Below are positions 59,083 to 64,000 of a stretch of DNA of 64,000 nt, one piece after another. Both the position numbers and the translations under genes were made by a program. The number at the start of each line of letters is the position of its first letter. Positions within the stretch are counted from its first letter, which is position 1. This stretch comes from Bos javanicus (taxonomy: Eukaryota; Chordata; Mammalia; Artiodactyla; Bovidae), in contig NC_083882.1 in the NCBI RefSeq assembly GCF_032452875.1, positions 57,241,614 to 57,305,613 of the forward strand, written 5' to 3'. The notes beneath the pieces were generated by a model. It worked only from the letters and a program-made list of their open reading frames with translations, was not told the DNA's origin and searched no databases.

Positions 59083-59150
59083 TTACAGATTAGAAACCAG
59101 ACAGAGCTAAATGAATTGTTTAAAATTACACCTTACAAACCATCCCATTA
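59083..59150 (-). repeat. MIR-like (minus), right part
   Basis: attttacagattagaaacca, gacagagctaaatgaattgt continues the antisense MIR interrupted by the SINE. Confidence 0.5.
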
Positions 59151-59644
59151 AGACCAATTTTTGATAAATACTAGTCATTGGACCACTTAAAGTCACTGCT
59201 AATGACCCACATTGAGAGAATGCCAGCATCTACCAGGTTGGGGGAGCAGTTAAGCATATATCAATCATCCTATCAATGAGTCAACAAACTTTACCGAAAT
59301 AGAGTAATGTTGGGTATTCTGTACCATATTAGTACTTGAAAGAAATATTGGGGAGCATTTTGTACTTGAGAAAAACTAAAGTTCAAGGCAAGCCTAGAGG
59401 TGTTCATGTGTACAGAACACAAATTCAGTGCTTGTAAGTGAGACCTGCAGAATTTCTTCCTAGCCATGAATCCTTAGGCCAACTTTGCTTGATATATTAA
59501 ATTAATTTATAAATACACATATTTTGATTTTTTTCTACTCCACTGTAATAAGACCAAGCCAGTGTGTCTACAACTACTCCAAATATTTTTTTCCTTCTTT
59601 ATTAGGAAAAAAAGTATAGTACTTTTTTATTTTGTGAAACAAAA
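59151..59644. other. Unique sequence, no gene seen
   Basis: No recognisable repeat or exon. Confidence 0.45.
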
Positions 59645-59769
59645 TAGTACAGTGAGGAATAACACGTGCTGAGACTGCCTGGGTTCAGATCCCACCTCTA
59701 CCACTCATCCTGTGATTTTGGGCTAATAACTCAGTGCCTCAATTAACTCCTGAATATAACGTGGATACT
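59645..59769 (+). repeat. MIR (plus), left part, split by an L1 tail
   Basis: The text gctgagactgcctgggttca, gatcccacctctaccactca, tgattttgggctaataactc and agtgcctcaattaactcctg is a clear sense MIR core, continuing at 59885. Confidence 0.85.
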
Positions 59770-59779
59770 AAAAGTTCCT

Positions 59780-59874
59780 GTGATGGATTCATTTTGATAT
59801 TTGGCAAAACTAATACAATTATGTAAAGTTTAAAAATAAAATAAAATTTAAAAAAAAATTTGAAAAAAAAAAAT
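59780..59874 (+). mobile_element. Extremely truncated L1 3' tail (95 bp)
   Basis: The text tgatggattcattttgatat, ttggcaaaactaatacaatt and an A/T-rich tail is a ruminant L1 3' terminus. Flanks aaaagttcct (59770-59779) and aaaagtttct (59875-59884) match at 9 of 10 bases. Confidence 0.85.
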
Positions 59875-59884
59875 AAAAGTTTCT

Positions 59885-60468
59885 ATCTCAAAAAGACTTT
59901 GTGATACTGATGAGTGAATAAAGCTAACTGAATCCATTAATGAATGATTCCAGGATCTGTCACGGAATGCACAATGTATGTGTTTTTAATTATATTTCTC
60001 CAATCTTAGTCAAGCTGGCCAGCCATGTGCAGACAGGCACTCTACAAATGGATAGGTATAATAGCATTCTTTATAATCTTAGGAACTTTGATTAACATTT
60101 GAAAAGATTTTTAATTCCTATGACAAGTCTTGCTTTATAATCATGAATATGTATTAAGTACCACATGTTTGCTAATTTTGTCTAAAAGTTGAATATCTCA
60201 TTACATTTTATGTGCTTTATCTTTTCATTATGCACACTGAAAAGGTATTATTTTTCATCTTGAATAAAAGACTAAGGAATATTGAAATTCTAATTCTGTA
60301 TGTACTTTGCAAAATTTTAGAATTTAAAAGTTTATGGTAAACTTGATGTATTTTTGAAATATTATAATTAAAAGTCTCAGTTCACCTCTGCTGCCTAACT
60401 CAAGAATGATGTACTGCACTGTCTTAGGAAGTTCAGTGTGTGCCTAATGGTCTGAATTAAGAGCATGT
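59885..60468. other. MIR end then unique sequence
   Basis: The first 50 or so bases continue the sense MIR. The rest is AT-rich with no gene. Confidence 0.45.
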
Positions 60469-60478
60469 ATATAAATAA

Positions 60479-61028
60479 TTAAAAGACGCTTACTCCTTGG
60501 AAGAAAATTTATGACCGACCTAGATAGCATATTGAAAAGCAGAGACGTTACTTTGCCAACAAAGGTCCGTCTAGTCAAGGCTATGGTTTTTCCTATGGTC
60601 ATGTATGGATGTGAGAGTTGGACTGTGAAGAAAGCTGAGTGCCGAAGAATTGATGCTTTTGAACTGTGGTGTTGGAGAAGACTCTTGAGAGTCCCTTGGA
60701 CTGCAAGGAGATCCAACCAGTCCATTCTGAAGGAGATCAGCCCTGGGATTTCTTTGGAGGGAATGATGCTAAAGCTGAAACTCCAGTACTTTGTCCACCT
60801 CATGCAAAGAGTTGACTCATTGGAAAAGACTCTGATGCTGGGAGGGATTGGGGGCAGGAGGAGAAGGGGACGACAGAGGATGAGATGGCTGGATGGCATC
60901 ACTGACTCGATGGATGTGAGCCTGAGTAAACTCCGGGAGTTGGTGATAGACAGGGAGGCCTGGCCTGCTGCGATTCATGGGGTTGCAAATAGTCGGACAT
61001 GACTGAGCGACTGAACTGAACTGAACTG
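60479..61028 (+). mobile_element. 5'-truncated BovB with 10-bp TSD
   Basis: It begins at the KRRLLLGRK segment (aaaagacgcttactccttgg) and ends with actgaactgaactgat. Flanks atataaataa at 60469-60478 and 61029-61038 are identical. The C-terminal frame (60511-61002) is open. It shares the Val for Gly change (YFVHLMQ) with the oppositely oriented copy at 58221. Confidence 0.96.
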
Positions 61029-61038
61029 ATATAAATAA

Positions 61039-61337
61039 GAAGGTAATCAGTAATCAATAAACCACTCAGTGTCTTGCCTTCACATGGTTTTGTCTTTTAT
61101 TAAGTTTCTTGAAACTGAAAGAATTTGTAGGATGTAATTTCGTCATTGGAAAGAGAATAGTATGCCAGATTCAGAATATCACCAGAAGAGGGTCTTTCAA
61201 GCTCCTGTTAGAGAAGCTTTATAGAAATACGCACTCAAATTAGATCTCAAGTATTTCTTTTGTATAATATGGATGTTAATGTCTCTCTTGGTACTTACAA
61301 AGGGAATTTTTTCATATTTATATCCAGTGTAAATTAT
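61039..61337. other. Unique spacer
   Basis: No gene or repeat recognised. Confidence 0.5.
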
Positions 61338-62460
61338 TTGTTGTTCAGTCTCTAAGTCGTGTCCTACTCTTTGCAACCCCATGGACTGTAGCACACCAGA
61401 CTCCCCTGTCCTCCACTATCTCCTAGAGTTTGCTCAGATTCATGTTCACTGAGTCGGTGATGCTAACCTTCTCATCCTTTGATGTTTCCATCTCCTTTTG
61501 CCTTCATTCTTTCCCAACATCAAGGTCTTTTCCCAGCTCTTTGCATCAGGTAGCCAAAGTATTGGAGCTTCAGCTTTAGCATCAGTACTTCCAGTGAATA
61601 TTCAGGGTTGATTTCCTTTAGGATTGACTGATTTGATCTCCTTGCCATCCAAGGGACTCTCAGTAGTCTTTTCCAGCAAATTTGTAAGCATAGATTATTT
61701 GGTGCTTAGTTTTCTTTATGGTCCAACTTTCATATCCATTTACAACTACTGGAAAAATCATAGCTTTGACTATATGGATGTTTGTCATCAAAGTGATGTC
61801 TCTGCTTTTTTTTTTAACTTTCAGCTTTTTATTTTGTATGGGAATATAGCCTATTAACAATGTTGTGATAATTTCAGGTGAACGGGGAAGGGACTCAGCC
61901 ATACGTATACATGTATCCATTCTCCCCGAAACCTTACTCCCATCCAGGCTGGCACATAACATTGAGCAGAGTTCCATGTGCTATACAATAGGTCCTTGTT
62001 GGTTATCCATTTTAAAGATAGCAGTGTGTACATGACCTTTTCAAAGTCCCTACCTATCCCTTCTACCTGGCAACCATAAGTTCCTCGTCTAAGTTTGTGA
62101 GTTTCTTTCTGTTTTGTAAGCGAGTTCATTTATTTACAGATTCCACGTATAAGGGATGTCATATGCTATTTCTCTTTCTCTGTCTCACGTACTTCACTCA
62201 ATATGATGTTCTCCATGTTGCTGCAAATGACATTATTTAATTCTTTGTAATGACTGATATTACATTGTATATATGTAACAGAACTTCTTTATCCATTGTT
62301 GTCTCTGCTTTTTAATACCCTGTCTAGATATGTCATAGCTGTCCTTCCAAGGAACAAGCATCTTTTAATTTCATGACTGCAGTTACTGTCTTCAGTGATT
62401 TTGAATCCAGGAAGGTAAAATCTGTCACTGCTTCCACCTTTTCCCTTCTATAATGTGAAT
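61338..62460 (-). mobile_element. Older BovB fragment split by an L1
   Basis: Plus text 61338-61796 (gttcagtctctaagtcgtgt ... tgtttgtcatcaaagtgatg) and 62314-62460 (aataccctgtctagatatgt, ccaaggaacaagcatctttt) are one minus-oriented BovB 3' portion. Between them lies an L1 3' end bounded by its own TSD. Divergence is higher than in the 54-kb and 58-kb copies. Confidence 0.9.
61811..62299 (-). mobile_element. L1 3' end nested in BovB, 14-bp TSD
   Basis: The complement reads as the L1 ORF2 end and 3' UTR (aacaatggataaagaagttc, caacatggagaacatcatat, gggagtaaggtttcggggag), with the poly-A as T's at 61811-61819. The target repeat tgtctctgcttttt occurs at 61797-61810 and 62300-62313. Confidence 0.93.
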
Positions 62461-62650
62461 TATAAGTGGAAGAGAAAGACAGTGGTGAGAGACACATCTA
62501 GGAAGTTATTACAGTGAGGTAATAAAGGTGCTGATAAGAAAAGAGACATCCCAAGTTCTTCTGAAAAACTACCTTTATCTTGAATTTTGTAGAAACTGAC
62601 ATGTTGAGAGAGAGAGAAATTGAATTAATTGAAAAAAAGTTATGTGGTTT
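62461..62650. other. Unique spacer
   Basis: No feature recognised. Confidence 0.5.
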
Positions 62651-62806
62651 GTAGAGGATGAGATGATTGGATGGCATCACTGGCTTGATAGACATGAGTT
62701 TGAGCAAGCTCTGGGAGTTGGTGAAGGACAGGAAAGCCTGGAATGCTGCAGTCCATGGGGTCACAAAGAGTCAGACATGACTGAGTGACTGAACTGAACT
62801 GAATCA
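62651..62806 (+). mobile_element. BovB 3'-end fragment
   Basis: gtagaggatgagatgattgg through catgactgagtgactgaact is the last 150 bases of BovB with an actgaactgaa tail. No clear TSD was found. Confidence 0.92.
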
Positions 62807-62829
62807 TTATTTAAAATGATTTGATCATT

Positions 62830-62950
62830 TTGTCTTGGGCTCAAGCCTGAGCTCTATTACCTATTAGCTAAATAACCCTGGATAATGACTCTTCTTCATT
62901 CTTAAATAGAAATAATGAAACTCAGTCAAATGAATCTCTTTGCAATTTAA
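62830..62950 (+). repeat. MIR fragment (plus)
   Basis: The text tcttgggctcaagcctgagc, tctattacctattagctaaa and cttcattcttaaatagaaat follows sense MIR. Confidence 0.65.
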
Positions 62951-63669
62951 AAGTATGCAAAACTACTCTGTAAATTCTAAAACTAAATAGGTAAAATGAA
63001 GGAATCTGTTATTCATTTCTATCTTTTATGAATCATGAAAATTTGCCTGAGAACTACACAGAAAATATGTAAAATTTGTTTTCTTTACTGTTGGGTTTAC
63101 TAAAGTGTTTCTTTGGATTTTTCTATAACATCATACAGAAGAACCCAAACAAACTTTTTGGCCAACTGAGTACTTTATCCATTCAGTTATTTCCTTAGAT
63201 TAATTCCTAGGACTAAAATCATTCACAAGAATAAACATCACCATACCCTTGTTTAATTATTTTGGAGAGTGACTGGACCAGTTTTGAGGCCAGAAGTAGT
63301 ATATAGTTTGACCTGTTCTCCTCAGTTTGTAGGGTATTTAGATATAGCCATTTTCATCATGTTACAGTGAAGAAATGTACATTAGCCTCAAGATCATCAC
63401 AAGGACAAAGAAAGTTTCCAATAAGAAAACATTCAGTTTGTTCAGTTAGTTAGCCCAGATAAAAATATTGAAGACCAAAGCTCGAGAGATGTGGGCATTT
63501 GTCAGACAGACCTCAGCCTCAATCTTGAATATATGGCACACTAGAAAAGTCAGTGTACTTACTCTGAACCACAATTTCCTCATAAAAATGATGTCATAAT
63601 TTATTTTTCTAAGAGTTATGATGAATAAAGTTTAGTATCACAGCATAGGCTTTAGAAGTTTGTACCTGG
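62951..63669. other. Unique sequence, no gene seen
   Basis: AT-rich; no repeat or exon recognised. Confidence 0.45.
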
Positions 63670-63674
63670 CATTG

Positions 63675-63872
63675 CTGTTGCTATGTTGCTAAGTCACTTC
63701 AGTCATGTCGGACTCTGTGTGTCCCCATAGATGGCAGCCCACCAGGCTCCCCCGTTCCTGGGATTCTCCAGGCAAGAACACTGGAGTGGTTGCCATTTCC
63801 TTCTCCAATGCATGAAAGTGAAAGTGAAAGGGAAGTCGCTCAGTCGTGTCTGACTCTTAGCGACCCCATGGA
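63675..63872 (-). mobile_element. BOV-A2 SINE (minus), second monomer truncated
   Basis: ttgctaagtcacttcagtca, then tccaatgcatgaaagtgaaa linker, then a second monomer that stops at cgaccccatggacc, so the element is 5'-truncated in its own orientation. A poly-A run at 63902-63919 lies nearby. Confidence 0.92.
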
Positions 63873-64000
63873 CCATTTTTTAGCCTGTTTGCCTTTTTGT
63901 ACAAAAAAAAAAAAAAAAAGACATGAATTAAAGAAAAAATCAAAATACAAAAATAGCAAAGGATTTCAATGTCACTCTAAAAATGTATTTACTTCATAAA

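Overview
The window is mammalian nuclear DNA from a ruminant, most probably a bovid. The evidence is the density of BovB (RTE-clade) LINEs, the BovB-tailed tRNA-Glu SINEs (Bov-tA, Bov-A/BOV-A2), CHR-type tRNA-Glu SINEs and ruminant L1 3' ends, all set in AT-rich, intron-like or intergenic sequence. Species cannot be told from sequence alone. I see no bacterial operon, viral genome, CRISPR array, rRNA or functional tRNA gene.

The only convincing host gene signal is a CpG-rich promoter at about 19,990-20,480. It carries an RFX/X-box-like palindrome (20125-20138), an ETS core and a short first coding exon (20315-20360, + strand) ending in a consensus splice donor. If this is right, much of 20.4-64 kb may be intron of that gene. 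I did not find further exons with confidence; one weak terminal-exon candidate lies at 56615-56687.

The rest is layered transposon history. I count about twelve BovB insertions covering roughly 12.7 kb, about a fifth of the window. They are: a nearly complete copy at 4455-7504; a 5'-inverted (twin-primed) nearly full-length copy at 16527-19950; a 1.6 kb copy at 27744-29388; and 5'-truncated copies at 15778, 31544, 41377, 42760, 54028, 58221, 60479, 61338 and 62651. There are ruminant L1 pieces (31178-34410, 34641-34886, 59780-59874, 61811-62299 and a tail at 11092), an older L1 (45540-46996) and a very old antisense LINE backbone (about 41050-45250). Many Bov-tA/BOV-A2 SINEs, MIRs and one Tigger-like DNA transposon complete the set.

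Target-site duplications allow several nested events to be ordered: BovB inside a dimeric BOV-A2 (4326-7652), BovB inside L1 (31-34 kb), L1 inside BovB (61-62 kb), BOV-A2 inside old L1 (45.8 kb), BovB inside an old LINE (41.4 kb), BovB inside MIR (27.7 kb) and SINE inside MIR (35.6 kb). All transposon ORFs are broken or truncated, so no element here looks able to move by itself. I found no previously undescribed biological system. The most informative items are the twin-primed BovB, the BovB-in-BOV-A2 insertion, the CpG-island promoter with its unassigned first exon, and several young local tandem duplications.
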